Shown here: one piece after another, positions 8,267 through 18,200 of the stretch
Layout: each line of letters begins with the position of its first letter
Position numbering within the stretch: position 1 is the first letter of the stretch
NCBI RefSeq assembly: GCF_014639235.1
Contig: NZ_BMFU01000014.1
Coordinates: 1-64,000 of the forward strand
Origin: Paenibacillus silvae
GTDB taxonomy: Bacteria > Bacillota > Bacilli > Paenibacillales > Paenibacillaceae
Length of the DNA: 64,000 nucleotides
Direction of reading: 5' to 3'
Program-made: the position numbers and the translations under genes
The notes under the pieces: generated by a model
What the model saw: only the letters and a program-made list of their open reading frames with translations
Told to the model about the DNA's origin: nothing
Databases searched by the model: none

Positions 8267-8321
8267 GAGAAGTGTGTTTTTTATCGTAACTCACCCTTTA
8301 AAACGGTGGAAAAAAAGCGTT

Positions 8322-8365
8322 AAAAAAACGGGAGAGGCAGTAAATACTGCTTCATCCCGTTTTTT
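8322..8365. terminator. Bidirectional terminator
   Basis: A-tract then ACGGGA...GCAGTA/TACTGC...TCCCGT then TTTTTT. The stem has A and T runs on both flanks and serves both the pectate lyase and the convergent stalk-domain gene. Confidence 0.8.
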
Positions 8366-8419
8366 AATGCTTACTTTCTTACTTTTGGGAGGATCAACGT
8401 GTCCTTTAAGGGAACGGAG

Positions 8420-9385
8420 CTACTTCTTCTCCCCGGGCACTTCAACAATTATCTTGTCTTTGGCTGGAGCAGCAGAGCCGCTAACCGAGGAGCCGGACTT
8501 GTCCATCAATTCATAGGCTGTTTCCTCCAGCATAAGGGAGTACTTGAAGGACACCAGTGTTTTGCCAGCGACAGAAGGCTGGTTTCCTACTTCGGCAATC
8601 GATTTTGCTTTGATAAAGAACAGATCGCCAATGGTTCCGGCTTGTTTACCCAGATTTGCCTGCCATTTCAGCATTGCATTTCCATTGGTAATCGTATAAT
8701 AGCTGACCAGATCACTATCCTCTATTGTGAAGAAACGATCCTTTTGTCCCTGTTCGAAAATATAAGCAGTGGATGAATCAACTGGCCCTAACGGATTTTT
8801 CACCTTCAGGCGAGGCTGGCCCAGATCAGAAAACCGCGGCAGTTGTATGGCAGCTTCACGAGCAGCGGTCAGATCAGAACCGTTATAATCCTTCACCACA
8901 GCATTGTTTGTATTGTAGATATAAGCCTCTTTGGCTGCTTGATTCCAGCGTACTTGTGCACCGAACGTTTCTCCGATGGCACGGAGCGGAAGCATCGCTT
9001 TTCCTTTCACCACAATTGGAGCTGAGGACAAGGTGGCGGTTTGTCCATTCTTTTTCATCGTTTTGCTATTAGGTGTGAGTACGTATTTGTCACTGCCGGC
9101 AGTAATACTGATTTGTTTGCTTTTATTATCGTAACCGAAGGTATAATCTCCAAGGAATTGCAGTTCAGTCAGTGCAATGTACGTGACACCTTGGCGGATG
9201 ACCACATCATATTCTGCAGGCATATTGTTAATGTAAGCTGCGGGTTTAACTGTTGCGGCTGCTTCAGCCACCGAAGGGGTGAACAGAGCAGGTGCCGCTC
9301 CTGCGGTCAAAATCGAGGCGGCCAGCATCATTTTCCATTTTTTTTGTTTCCAATACGAGCGGTGTGTAGAGTTTGTTTTGTTCAT
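8420..9385 (-). CDS. Secreted copper amine oxidase N-terminal-like (stalk) domain protein
   Basis: About 321 aa, exported. The N-terminus has a basic stretch (RSYWKQKKWK) then a hydrophobic core ending SVAEAAA, a signal peptide of about 45 residues. Residues ~50-165 contain the repeat-like features of the stalk domain common in Paenibacillus surface proteins: VIRQGVTYIALTEL, and AMLPLRAIGETFGAQVRWNQAAKEAYIY. The rest (to the acidic and lysine-rich tail) has no recognised domain. The start is the second ATG (9385), seven bases after GGAG; the first is two bases from it. Function unknown, possibly cell-envelope associated. Confidence 0.8.
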   Translation of the reverse strand: MNKTNSTHRSYWKQKKWKMMLAASILTAGAAPALFTPSVAEAAATVKPAAYINNMPAEYDVVIRQGVTYIALTELQFLGDYTFGYDNKSKQISITAGSDKYVLTPNSKTMKKNGQTATLSSAPIVVKGKAMLPLRAIGETFGAQVRWNQAAKEAYIYNTNNAVVKDYNGSDLTAAREAAIQLPRFSDLGQPRLKVKNPLGPVDSSTAYIFEQGQKDRFFTIEDSDLVSYYTITNGNAMLKWQANLGKQAGTIGDLFFIKAKSIAEVGNQPSVAGKTLVSFKYSLMLEETAYELMDKSGSSVSGSAAPAKDKIIVEVPGEKK

Positions 9386-9508
9386 GTTCATTCTCCTTTC
9401 AAGTCATTAGACGGACTGTTTATCCCAAAAGTTGCATATTAATGGAATACCCATAAGATATTAACCCAAAATCTGTATTGTAAACTTTGGAACGCAGGAG
9501 AAATTACA

Positions 9509-9740
9509 CTATATAAGTTGCACTATTTATTTACACGTGAACGGAGAGGACAGAAAAAACCTGAAAAAGCGGAGCTAAAAGCTTTCTGCAAGAAAGCTGC
9601 ATCGGAAGCATAAGCTTCGCCTTTATCAACGGATTTTACCCTTTGGAAAGGGAATCCAAAAAAATCTGGGGATAACAGCGATTAGAAGGTTGTTCTGTCA
9701 TCGGAGTGGTTGTGTAAAATCTTTAGTTCAACTTATATAG
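9509..9740 (+). repeat. MITE-like element, copy A (long form)
   Basis: A 232-bp element bounded by CTATATAAGTTGCACTA and its near-perfect inverse TAGTTCAACTTATATAG (16 of 17 match). The interior is shared with copies at 21511 and 41671: CACGTGAACGGAG, GACAGAAAAAACCTG, ATCTGGGGATAACAGCGATT. It has about 40 extra bp, including AGCTTTCTgcaAGAAAGCT, that the other two close copies lack. No ORF is expected to be functional in it. Its right end is 57 bp upstream of the next gene. Confidence 0.88.
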
Positions 9741-9796
9741 TAACTTTTTGGAGAATTGGAACGTCCTATATGGAAATAACTTCTATTGGGGGATGG

Positions 9797-12250
9797 ATGG
9801 ACGTGAAAAAAGTACCTGATCGCAGAACATGGTTTTACATGTGTGCAGCACTAACTGGAATAGCGGCTGTACTGTTGGGCGGAACGATGCTGACGGGTAC
9901 CCGAATAGCGTCAACTAACGCACAGACTCAGGATTCCATACCACAGACGCTCGAGGTGAACGCCCGAACACAAGTCTCAAGCACTGCTTTGACTACCTCA
10001 ACGTTATCTCATTCCCCGACCCCGGATTCGATCGAACCGATTGCCATCAAAGGAATGACGGAGCCGAAAATCAACGTACCCTACAAGAAGGGGGAAAAAG
10101 TAACACTGAGAGACGGCTTGCCGTTATTCAGCGGACCGAAGGATCACAGCATTGCAGCCGATCATATGAAGATTACATATCGAACATCCCCGAAGGAAAA
10201 GTATACGCTGGCAGCGGTTCGGGGCGAATGGATCAAGATTAAAACCAAGGAGCAGGACAGCTACTGGCTGCCTGGCTGGTATGTGCTCAAGCAGAGCCGC
10301 GGCATGGCGGAGATATCCCCCAGGACGTTCGCTGTTCGAGCTGGAAGCAAGCTTTATTTGACTCCTGACAGTACAGTTACCTGGCCTTCGAACCAAACCA
10401 AGCTAAACCAGGCGCTGATTGTGGCAGAATGGAAGGAATGGTACGGCGTATCAATCGCTCCGCGCATTTGGCACAGTGAAGAAACAGATTATCATCATGC
10501 ACTGCTGTGGATCAGGAAAACAGATATTACGGAACAAACGTCTGTAACCGATGGCTGGTTTACGAGAGAACAGCCGTTGTCCTTGCCCTTCCTCCAACTT
10601 CTCGCAGATACCAAGATGAGCGAGATCACAACCTCCAAGCAGGCCGTGAAGTGGTTGGGTGAGCCGGATTGGAAGGAACATTCGAGAAATATGAAGGATA
10701 CAGGGTACACGATGCAGATTGGACAGACCTGGAGATATGAGCGCCAGGATGCACATCTGCTGTTGACCTTTAATCCAAAGGGCAAACTGATTGAGATTCG
10801 CTGGAACAAGCCAGCAAATCAGGGGAATGATGAACCCTACTATCGGGGCTATGGCCGTTTTGATGTATTTTCTTATACCCATGAAATCGCTGGCAGCGTG
10901 TTGCCGCAGACGCTTCCCTGGAAGCCTGAATGGGTGAATCAGGGGGATTTGAACTATACCTTTTTGCAAGCGGGTACAGAGGATGTACTCCTGATGAAGG
11001 GAGATGACGGCGGGTTCAGTGGTATGCACTTTGAGGATTCATACTATGCGCTGGATCGGCATACAGGCAAACTGCTCTGGAGGGTGCACAGCGGCCTCGG
11101 TCCTGCCCAAGCGTTCATAAATACGAAGCGTGATGCGGTCACGTTATTCACAAGCTATGACTTCGAACGTAAGCAATATCGGGATCGCGTGCGGCACATC
11201 AACCTCAAGGACGGAAAGATTCGATGGGAGTATAAGCCCGAGGAGCAGAAGAATCGCAGTGACAGTACCCACCTGAATGAAGCAGCTAACGAAGCATCGA
11301 TTGTAAAAGGAATCAAGGCGGCGCAAGATGTGGTTATTGTAGATCGTTCTGCTGCTGAAGGCTCTACAAACGGCTGGATTCATGTGCTGAATAGTTCAAA
11401 TGGTAAACGGTTATGGAGCAAAAAGCTGACAACAGGTTATCGTTTGCTGAATCGAAGTGCAGATGAGCCTTATGTTCTGTATTGGGATAAGGATCAGTTC
11501 ACTGCGGCCGACCCCAAGACTGGGCGTATCGTTTGGCAGATCGAAGCAGTACAATCATTGGAGCTGAGTCATATTGAGAATAATCCTTATTTTGATGGCA
11601 TTGATCGGTATGATCCGTTTGGCTCGGTGTCCCTTGAGCGCTGGATGCCGCTGGATCATCAGTGGGTGTTGATTGATCTGACCTCAGGTAAAAAGTTATC
11701 ACAATTTCCTGCCCGTGAGGGCCAGGAATTAGAGGTGCTGAATGACGGCATGGTACTGATTCGGGAGAATAATAAAGGAGACCAATATGGTGATTACGAG
11801 GATTTTACAACATCTTTGTTTGATCCGGAGACAGGAGAGATTCGGTGGACGCTGGATGTGAAGCTGCAGCGGGCGTTGGTCGAAGGGAATCAGCTGTACG
11901 TCATTATGAACGGACATCCTGCCGCTGTAGATTACAGAACCGGGGAGACGCGCTGGAGCGCGAGGGAAACGATCGGATCAGCTAAATATACGACGAATCA
12001 AGGCAGTTATCTGATGATTGGAGATCGACTTTTGCTTCCCCTGAATGATGATTTACTAGTGATGGACAAAAGGGACGGCACATTGCTCGGACGTGTACAT
12101 GATGTTGTAATGGGTACGCCGGAGCATCGGGATCGGGAGGCCAAGAATGGCATGATCAACCAGATCGGCAATGAAGTGTACGTCGGATCAGCAAATGGGC
12201 GTTTCCGGGTTTTCCCAGCTGGTGGTTTTGATGGAGAAATCTCTCCTTAA
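9797..12250 (+). CDS. Exported beta-propeller (PQQ-like repeat) protein
   Basis: About 817 aa, membrane-anchored or secreted. A signal/anchor segment (FYMCAALTGIAAVLLGGTML) is near residues 13-32. Residues about 95-170 look like an SH3-type domain. From about 390 onward there are repeated blades ending in the D-x-x-T-G-x-x-x-W signature: DRHTGKLLWR, DPKTGRIVWQ, DPETGEIRWT, DYRTGETRWS, DKRDGTLLGR. These are typical of PQQ-like beta-propellers that usually mediate binding rather than PQQ catalysis. The ATG at 9797 has GGGGG just upstream; a longer frame starts inside the repeat element, and a GTG at 9803 is an alternative. Ligand unknown. Confidence 0.8.
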   Translation: MDVKKVPDRRTWFYMCAALTGIAAVLLGGTMLTGTRIASTNAQTQDSIPQTLEVNARTQVSSTALTTSTLSHSPTPDSIEPIAIKGMTEPKINVPYKKGEKVTLRDGLPLFSGPKDHSIAADHMKITYRTSPKEKYTLAAVRGEWIKIKTKEQDSYWLPGWYVLKQSRGMAEISPRTFAVRAGSKLYLTPDSTVTWPSNQTKLNQALIVAEWKEWYGVSIAPRIWHSEETDYHHALLWIRKTDITEQTSVTDGWFTREQPLSLPFLQLLADTKMSEITTSKQAVKWLGEPDWKEHSRNMKDTGYTMQIGQTWRYERQDAHLLLTFNPKGKLIEIRWNKPANQGNDEPYYRGYGRFDVFSYTHEIAGSVLPQTLPWKPEWVNQGDLNYTFLQAGTEDVLLMKGDDGGFSGMHFEDSYYALDRHTGKLLWRVHSGLGPAQAFINTKRDAVTLFTSYDFERKQYRDRVRHINLKDGKIRWEYKPEEQKNRSDSTHLNEAANEASIVKGIKAAQDVVIVDRSAAEGSTNGWIHVLNSSNGKRLWSKKLTTGYRLLNRSADEPYVLYWDKDQFTAADPKTGRIVWQIEAVQSLELSHIENNPYFDGIDRYDPFGSVSLERWMPLDHQWVLIDLTSGKKLSQFPAREGQELEVLNDGMVLIRENNKGDQYGDYEDFTTSLFDPETGEIRWTLDVKLQRALVEGNQLYVIMNGHPAAVDYRTGETRWSARETIGSAKYTTNQGSYLMIGDRLLLPLNDDLLVMDKRDGTLLGRVHDVVMGTPEHRDREAKNGMINQIGNEVYVGSANGRFRVFPAGGFDGEISP

Positions 12251-12381
12251 AGCTTGTCTGGGTGGTGATGTTGTTTTATTATAAATGAACAGGATTGCTC
12301 GCGCTCCGGTTATCGGCTGTGCGGGCTTTCTTCATGTGTTCTGGGAAGAACCATGGTTGATCATTCACGGGAGGACTCTCC

Positions 12382-13200
12382 ATGATTTCATTATATGGTA
12401 TAAGCAAAAGGTTCAAAGAGCGTGGTTCCCGTGCGAATCAGGGATATGAGGCGTTACGTTCCGTTTCTCTCGAGGTGAAGCAAGGAGAGATTCATGGCAT
12501 TATTGGCTCCAGTGGGGCGGGTAAATCCACTTTGCTGCGAATGCTTAACGGTCTGGAGCAGCCTGATACAGGAGACGTTATCGTTAATGGGCAAAATCTG
12601 ACCCGGATGAATGAGCGTACACTGCGTCAGGCACGCCAAACTATCGGCATGATCTTTCAGCATTTCAATCTTGTCAGCAACCGAACAGTTCTCGGTAATG
12701 TAAGCATGCCGCTGGAGCTTGCAGGGGCTTCGCGTTCAGAGCGGCGCGAACGAGGACTGGAGGTGCTGCGATTTGTCGGGCTGGAAGAGAAGGCGAATCA
12801 ATACCCGGCCCAGCTGAGCGGAGGACAGAAGCAGCGTGTGGCCATTGCCAGGGCGCTGGCCAGTCATCCGGCGGTATTGCTCTGTGATGAACCTACCTCT
12901 TCTCTCGATCCACAGACGACTGGTGGAATACTGGAAGTGCTTCGTCATGTAAACGAGACGATCGGTGTGACGATAGTGCTTGTTACGCATGAAATGGAAG
13001 TGGCCCGGCGATTATGCCACCGGATTTCCGTTATGAGGGAAGGGCAGCTCGTACGTACTCTTTCTGAATCCGAGGTTAGCCTTATTCCTGCTCCGCAGCC
13101 GGATATGCTCACTTCACTGCTCGAAGATGATACTCGGGCTGGAACAGATTCGAATGCACATCGTTTGGAAGAACAGGAGGAAAACGATGATGTTACCTGA
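12382..13200 (+). CDS. metN: Methionine-type ABC importer ATPase, short form
   Basis: A 272-aa ATP-binding subunit. Walker A GSSGAGKST is at 42-50, Q-loop near 93, signature LSGGQ at 145-149, and Walker B VLLCDEP at 165-171. It is closest to MetN of the methionine uptake family. Usual MetN proteins are about 340 aa and end in a methionine-sensing NIL domain; this one stops after an acidic tail and has no such domain, so feedback by methionine would be lost. The ATG has CGGGAGG upstream. It overlaps the permease gene by 14 nt. No SAM-box riboswitch is visible in the 131-nt upstream gap. Confidence 0.88.
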   Translation: MISLYGISKRFKERGSRANQGYEALRSVSLEVKQGEIHGIIGSSGAGKSTLLRMLNGLEQPDTGDVIVNGQNLTRMNERTLRQARQTIGMIFQHFNLVSNRTVLGNVSMPLELAGASRSERRERGLEVLRFVGLEEKANQYPAQLSGGQKQRVAIARALASHPAVLLCDEPTSSLDPQTTGGILEVLRHVNETIGVTIVLVTHEMEVARRLCHRISVMREGQLVRTLSESEVSLIPAPQPDMLTSLLEDDTRAGTDSNAHRLEEQEENDDVT

Positions 13201-13858
13201 GTCCGTGCTGAAATATCAGCATGAAATCTGGCAGGCTATTGGAGAGACATTTGTGATGGTTGGCATTTCCATTGCAGCTGCTGTGTTGATTGGTCTGCCG
13301 CTTGGTACGCTGTTGTATCTATGTCGCAGAGGACAGCGATATCAGAATCGGGCCTTAACTGTCGTATTGGGCAGTCTGGTGAATATCATACGCTCGTTTC
13401 CGTTTCTGCTGCTGGTGGTGTTCCTGATCCCGTTCACACGTATGATTGTAGGAACATCCATCGGTACGTTAGCTTCCACGGTACCCTTATCCGTTATCGC
13501 TATTGCTTATTATGCCCGGCTGGTTGAACAGGCCCTGCTGGATGTTCCTAGGGGAGTTGTTGAGGCGGCCTCATCTATGGGGGCCTCGACGGTACAGCTT
13601 GTCTTTAAATTCCTGTATGTGGAGGCACGTTCAGGGCTGGTGCTTGGGCTTACCACAGCAACCATCAGCTTTATTTCCTATTCTACGGTCATGGGCATCG
13701 TTGGAGGCGGCGGGGTTGGCGATTTTGCTATTCGCTACGGTTACCAACGCTTCGAAACGGAAATTATGATATTTACGATCATCATTATGATCATTCTGGT
13801 GCAGATGATTCAATTGACGGGCAGCAGGCTGTCACGCTGGCTTGATCGGCGATCCTGA
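13187..13858 (+). CDS. metI: Methionine-type ABC importer permease
   Basis: A 223-aa integral membrane subunit with about five to six hydrophobic segments. The coupling-helix region is DVPRGVVEAASSMGAS, the EAA motif that docks on the ATPase. IIRSFPFLLLVVFLIPF and the end segment TYSTVMGIVGGGGVGDFAIRYGYQRF-like region are characteristic of MetI. The start at 13187 is supported by AGGAGG six bases upstream; the ATG at 13190 is equally possible. It overlaps metN, so the two are translationally coupled. Confidence 0.92.
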   Translation: MMLPESVLKYQHEIWQAIGETFVMVGISIAAAVLIGLPLGTLLYLCRRGQRYQNRALTVVLGSLVNIIRSFPFLLLVVFLIPFTRMIVGTSIGTLASTVPLSVIAIAYYARLVEQALLDVPRGVVEAASSMGASTVQLVFKFLYVEARSGLVLGLTTATISFISYSTVMGIVGGGGVGDFAIRYGYQRFETEIMIFTIIIMIILVQMIQLTGSRLSRWLDRRS

Positions 13859-14014
13859 GGATCGCAGCGAAAGATGGATGTGCAAGAAGCAAAACAGGAC
13901 TTCGATTCATGAGAAAGATCGGTTTGAGAGAAAGAATGATTAAGAAAGAGCAATGCGGTTCTGAAGCCGCCTGTAATGACTACAGATCACATAAAAGAGA
14001 AGGGGTACAAATGA

Positions 14015-14851
14015 ATGAAAGCAAAATTAATGCTCACACTGCTCGCAGTAATGCTGGTTGTATCTGCCTGCGGCAAAAAAGAAGAAACACCTGCGGCTGA
14101 AGGCACAAAGCAGGAATCTCAAGCCGGACAGGAAGTTACACTGAAAGTAGCCACACTGATTCCACCAATGACCGATGTACTTGATATTGTCAAGCCACTG
14201 CTTAAAGAGAATGGTGTGAATCTGGAGGTTGTGGTGCTGTCTGACAACGTGCAGCCTAATACAGCACTGGCGAACAAGGAAGTAGACGCGAATTTTTTCC
14301 AGCACGTTCCTTATATGGAGCAGTATAACGAAGCGAACAACGCTAATCTCGTTCCTGTGCAGCCTATCTATAATGCTATCTATGGAGGTTACTCCAAAAC
14401 ATACAAGTCCATAGATGAATTGCCCGAAGGTGCAGTCATTGCGATTGCCAACGACCCTTCTAACATTGGACGCTCTCTGGTGATGCTGGAGCAAAATGGT
14501 TTGATTAAACTCAAGGATGGAGTTGGCTTTAACGCTACCCAAGCGGACATCACAGAGAATAAAAAGAACTTTAAGTTTAAAGAAGTCGATCTGCTGATGC
14601 TTGCCCGTATGATGGACGATGCAGACCTGGTTGCAATGACTCCAGCTTATGCGAGCCCGCTCGGCTTGACTCCGAAGAAGGACGCGCTGCTAACGGAGAA
14701 GGATGATTCGCATTTTGCCATTACACTTGTAGCTCGAGAGGATAATAAAGATTCTGAAGCAATTCAGAAGCTGGCTAAACGAATGGCGGGTCCCGAAGTC
14801 AAAGCATTTTTTGAGAAAAACTACGCGGATATTGCTATCCCAGCATTCTAG
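14015..14851 (+). CDS. metQ: MetQ/NlpA-type substrate-binding lipoprotein
   Basis: A 278-aa lipoprotein that captures methionine (or a related amino acid) outside the membrane for MetNI. A lipobox VVSAC puts the lipidated Cys at about residue 19, followed by a Ser/Thr/Lys/Glu linker. The mature domain has the NlpA-family stretches DANFFQHVPYMEQYN, IYGGYSKTYKSIDELPEGAVIAIANDPSN and KAFFEKNYADIAIPAF. It follows metI by about 155 bp and ends at a strong terminator. The substrate is assigned by family only. Confidence 0.9.
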   Translation: MKAKLMLTLLAVMLVVSACGKKEETPAAEGTKQESQAGQEVTLKVATLIPPMTDVLDIVKPLLKENGVNLEVVVLSDNVQPNTALANKEVDANFFQHVPYMEQYNEANNANLVPVQPIYNAIYGGYSKTYKSIDELPEGAVIAIANDPSNIGRSLVMLEQNGLIKLKDGVGFNATQADITENKKNFKFKEVDLLMLARMMDDADLVAMTPAYASPLGLTPKKDALLTEKDDSHFAITLVAREDNKDSEAIQKLAKRMAGPEVKAFFEKNYADIAIPAF

Positions 14852-14870
14852 GTGTTCTATATTCAACAGA

Positions 14871-14899
14871 GATCCGAGCCAAGCTGCTCGGGTCTTTTT
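14871..14899 (+). terminator. Intrinsic terminator after metQ
   Basis: GATCCGAGC pairs with GCTCGGGTC, followed by TTTTT. It ends the metNIQ transcript. Confidence 0.85.
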
Positions 14900-14995
14900 A
14901 CTGTAACCTGACTTCAATGGATGAATTTTTAGCATCTGCACGAAGTTTGTCCAATAGGGCTGAACAATCGCATAGTCTGATTCATGAATTGAAGT

Positions 14996-15021
14996 AAAAG
15001 GAGCCGAGCGGCTCCTTTTTA
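14996..15021 (+). terminator. Second intrinsic terminator
   Basis: AAAAGGAGCC and GGCTCCTTTTT form a short strong stem. It may serve as a second stop for metNIQ or separate it from the sensor kinase region. Confidence 0.75.
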
Positions 15022-15099
15022 TGTTTAGGTTAAATTTTTAAATTTGAAGTAAATTTTTGGAGCGCATAGCGCATGTTAGAAGAAAGGATGGAAGAGTGC

Positions 15100-15156
15100 A
15101 TGAAACCAGGTCAATATCCGCAATTGAATACAAAAGTTTTGCGTAATATGATTTGA
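15100..15156 (+). CDS. Possible 18-codon leader peptide
   Basis: ATG followed by 17 codons (MKPGQYPQLNTKVLRNMI) and TGA, with AAGGATGGAAGAG just upstream as a potential ribosome site. It lies about 100 bp before the hybrid kinase gene. Coding status is uncertain; there is no family evidence. Confidence 0.25.
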   Translation: MKPGQYPQLNTKVLRNMI

Positions 15157-15176
15157 TTATTAATGAGGTGAAAATC

Positions 15177-15230
15177 GTGAATCGGGCCTGTCCTTATCTA
15201 TATTTATTTATCTATATTAAGCAATACTGA
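15177..15230 (+). CDS. Possible 17-codon leader peptide
   Basis: A GTG start with GAGGTG six bases upstream gives the aromatic hydrophobic peptide VNRACPYLYLFIYIKQY, ending 23 bp before the TTG of the kinase. It could be a translated leader of the kinase gene; there is no other support. Confidence 0.25.
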   Translation: MNRACPYLYLFIYIKQY

Positions 15231-15253
15231 AGTCGTAACTTGGATGGTGAACT

Positions 15254-18200
15254 TTGCTGCGCGATCTGGTTTTAAATTTTACATTAATACTGATTATTGT
15301 TTTTCTGGTTCATCACTATCTAAATCAATTGAACAATCGACGGGAATTGTCGTTTACCTCAAAAGTGATTATAGGTATTTCTATGAGTATGCTGGGTACG
15401 GTTCTATACTATTTCTCCATTGTACTAGAAGACGGTACGGTGCTTAACTTCCGTTCTGTTGCCTATCTTCTGGCTGCCTATTATGGTGGAGGAGGAACGG
15501 CATTTATTACATTCGCCGGCTTATGGATGTTTCGGCTCAATGTGGGACTGTGGCCCTCGATAGAGAATTGGCAGTATGCCATGTACGAGGTAGTGTTTGT
15601 ACTCATAATTACGCTGAATTTCAAGTATATTCATGGTTTTGTCAACCGCTGGACATCCGGGTCATTACTGCTGATTTCAGCTTATCAGTTGACCACTTTA
15701 GTCACCTCTGACCCCTCAACCCTCCAAAGCCGGGGAATCGTCTTGTTGTGCCATTTCCTCGGTATGCTTCTGCTTGTATTGTTCATCTATTTCCTGAATC
15801 AGAATCATTTTTACAGACAGCTGGTGGTCCAGAAGGAGCAGGAGATGATCAAGATGCTCCGTATGCAGCCAGGATTCACTTTTAAAGTACGCAAAGTGAA
15901 CGGGAAATTTGAATTTCTTTTGCTGGAAGGAGAGATGTTGTCTCGGTTAGATATGGATATGCGTAGTCTGGAGGAAAGCTTTCAGCTGGGCACGATTAAT
16001 GTTCTGCCGCCGGAGAAAATTCAGTTTCTGAAAACACAGTTCAACAGGGCCTGGAAAGGCGAATCCTTTTTTTTTGAGATCGAGCACCAGGGGAACTATG
16101 CACTTGTCAAATTAGGCCCGTATGTAGAAGACGAAGTGGTGAAGTATGTCATTGGATACGGACTTGATATTACAGAGCATCGAGCAGTCAGACGCAGAGT
16201 TCAGGAGAGTGAAGAGCGTTATCGCATGCTGGAGCGAGTATCTGCGAATTGGGTGGCGGGTCTGGACAACAGGGGCACAATCGTGTCAATGAATCAGAAA
16301 TTTCTTGATGTTCTTCAGGCGGACAGGGAGCAGGTGATCGGACGTGAGCTTGGAGATTTGCTTGTGATGGAAAAAGTGGAATGCTGGTTCACGGTTCTGA
16401 AAAAAACACTGTCATCCAGAACTGCACAAGAGACGGAGTTAATCTTCCGTATAGGGGAAAGTGAAGAGCTGCACGTTCGTGTTCATCTGCATCCGCTCAA
16501 GTCATCCAGGTCCAGAGAGCAGATTAGAGCGGTTTTTCAGGATGTTACAGATCAATACAGACGTATGAAGGCCGACAAGGCGAGTCAGGCAAAGAGTGAA
16601 TTTCTGGCTCTAATGAGTCATGAGCTGCGAACACCACTGAATAGTATTACCAGCTTCAGTTCATTGTTACGGCGAACGGATCTTACCACGCAGCAGCTGG
16701 ATTATGTGAGCAAAATCATGGTCTCCTCTCAGTCCTTACTCAATCTGGTCAAGGATATCCTGGATTTCTCCAGGATTGAAGCCGGGAGATTTAATGTGGA
16801 GCATATACCGTTCTCATTGGAGGAGGTTTTTAAACGTGTGGCGGATCAGATCAGCACTGCTATCGGGCACAAGGATATCAAAGTCATTTTTCAGACTGAT
16901 CCCGATTTGCCTTTAACGGTGCTTGGTGACCCGTTTCGACTGGAGCAGGTACTTATCAATCTTCTGGGTAATGCCATTAAATTTACGGATCAAGGATACG
17001 TTATTTTGCATGCAGAAGTGCTTGCATTTGAAGAAAAAAGTGTCGAAGTTCGTTTTGAGGTTCAAGATACAGGAATCGGAATTTCATCTGAACAGATGGA
17101 GCGTTTATTTGTACCCTTTAGCCAGGCTGAACCTTCGACATATCGAAAGTATGGCGGCTCTGGATTGGGCCTGGTTATTTGTTATCTCCTCGTTACCTCC
17201 CTCGGGGGCAGTTTGCAAGTAGAAAGTGTGCTTGGTGAATACAGCATATTTACGTTTGACCTGATGTATGAATTGACGGAATCAGAAGAACGATCATTCC
17301 TTCCTACCTACCCTTTATTGTATGCTGTCAGTGATGTAATTATTGTGGACAGTGACCTGAGAGTGGCTGAGAATCTGGAGCAGATGCTGCGTTCGTTTGG
17401 TCTTCGGCCCGAGGTGTACGTTTCTCTTCAACAGGTGCTCGAACATGTTGAGGATGAACGAGAAGAAGAGGAATCACATTGCCTGTTGATTATGCTGGAT
17501 ATGGATACAGAACATATACATTTTGATCCGGACTGGAGCAGGCTGATGGTCCGGCTGCGGCATTCCCGGATTCAGGTGTTTGGATATACACATGCGACCA
17601 GTGAAATTGCAGTGGCAAGTGAGCAGCATTACAGTACCCCCCAGGTCATTCTGTTCAAGCCAATGACTCGTGTCGGACTCTTTGAAGCATTACTTGCTTT
17701 TCAGCATGAAGAGGTACAGCAGATGAGCCCGATGCGATCGGACGATGAACAGCCTGAGCAGATAAAGCGAGGCTCCATTTTAGTAGCGGAGGATCATGAG
17801 ATCAACCAGATCGCTATCCGTGCAATGCTGCAGCAGTTAGGATACGATGTCTGCGTCGTGAATAATGGAAGAGAGGTTCTGAGTAAACTGCACACTCAGC
17901 AGTGGAAGCTGGTCCTGATGGATTTGAATATGCCGGAAATGAACGGAATCGAGGCGGTCAAACAAATTCGACAAATGAGACAGTATGACCAGACTCCTGT
18001 CATTGCACTTACCGCAAACGGAGCAGAGAAAGGGCGTGAAGAATGTATCGTGGCCGGCATGAATGCCGTTCTGACCAAACCGATTGATGAAAAACAGATC
18101 AGATCCATATTAGATAACTGGATTGGTCTGAAGGGCATATTTAAAATCAAGGGAATAGAAGCAGAAAAAGCACTGAAACAGATGGACGACAAACCACACC

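Noticed and set aside
12251..12381. SAM-box (S-box) riboswitch expected before metN
   Set aside because: None of the conserved S-box blocks is present in the leader.
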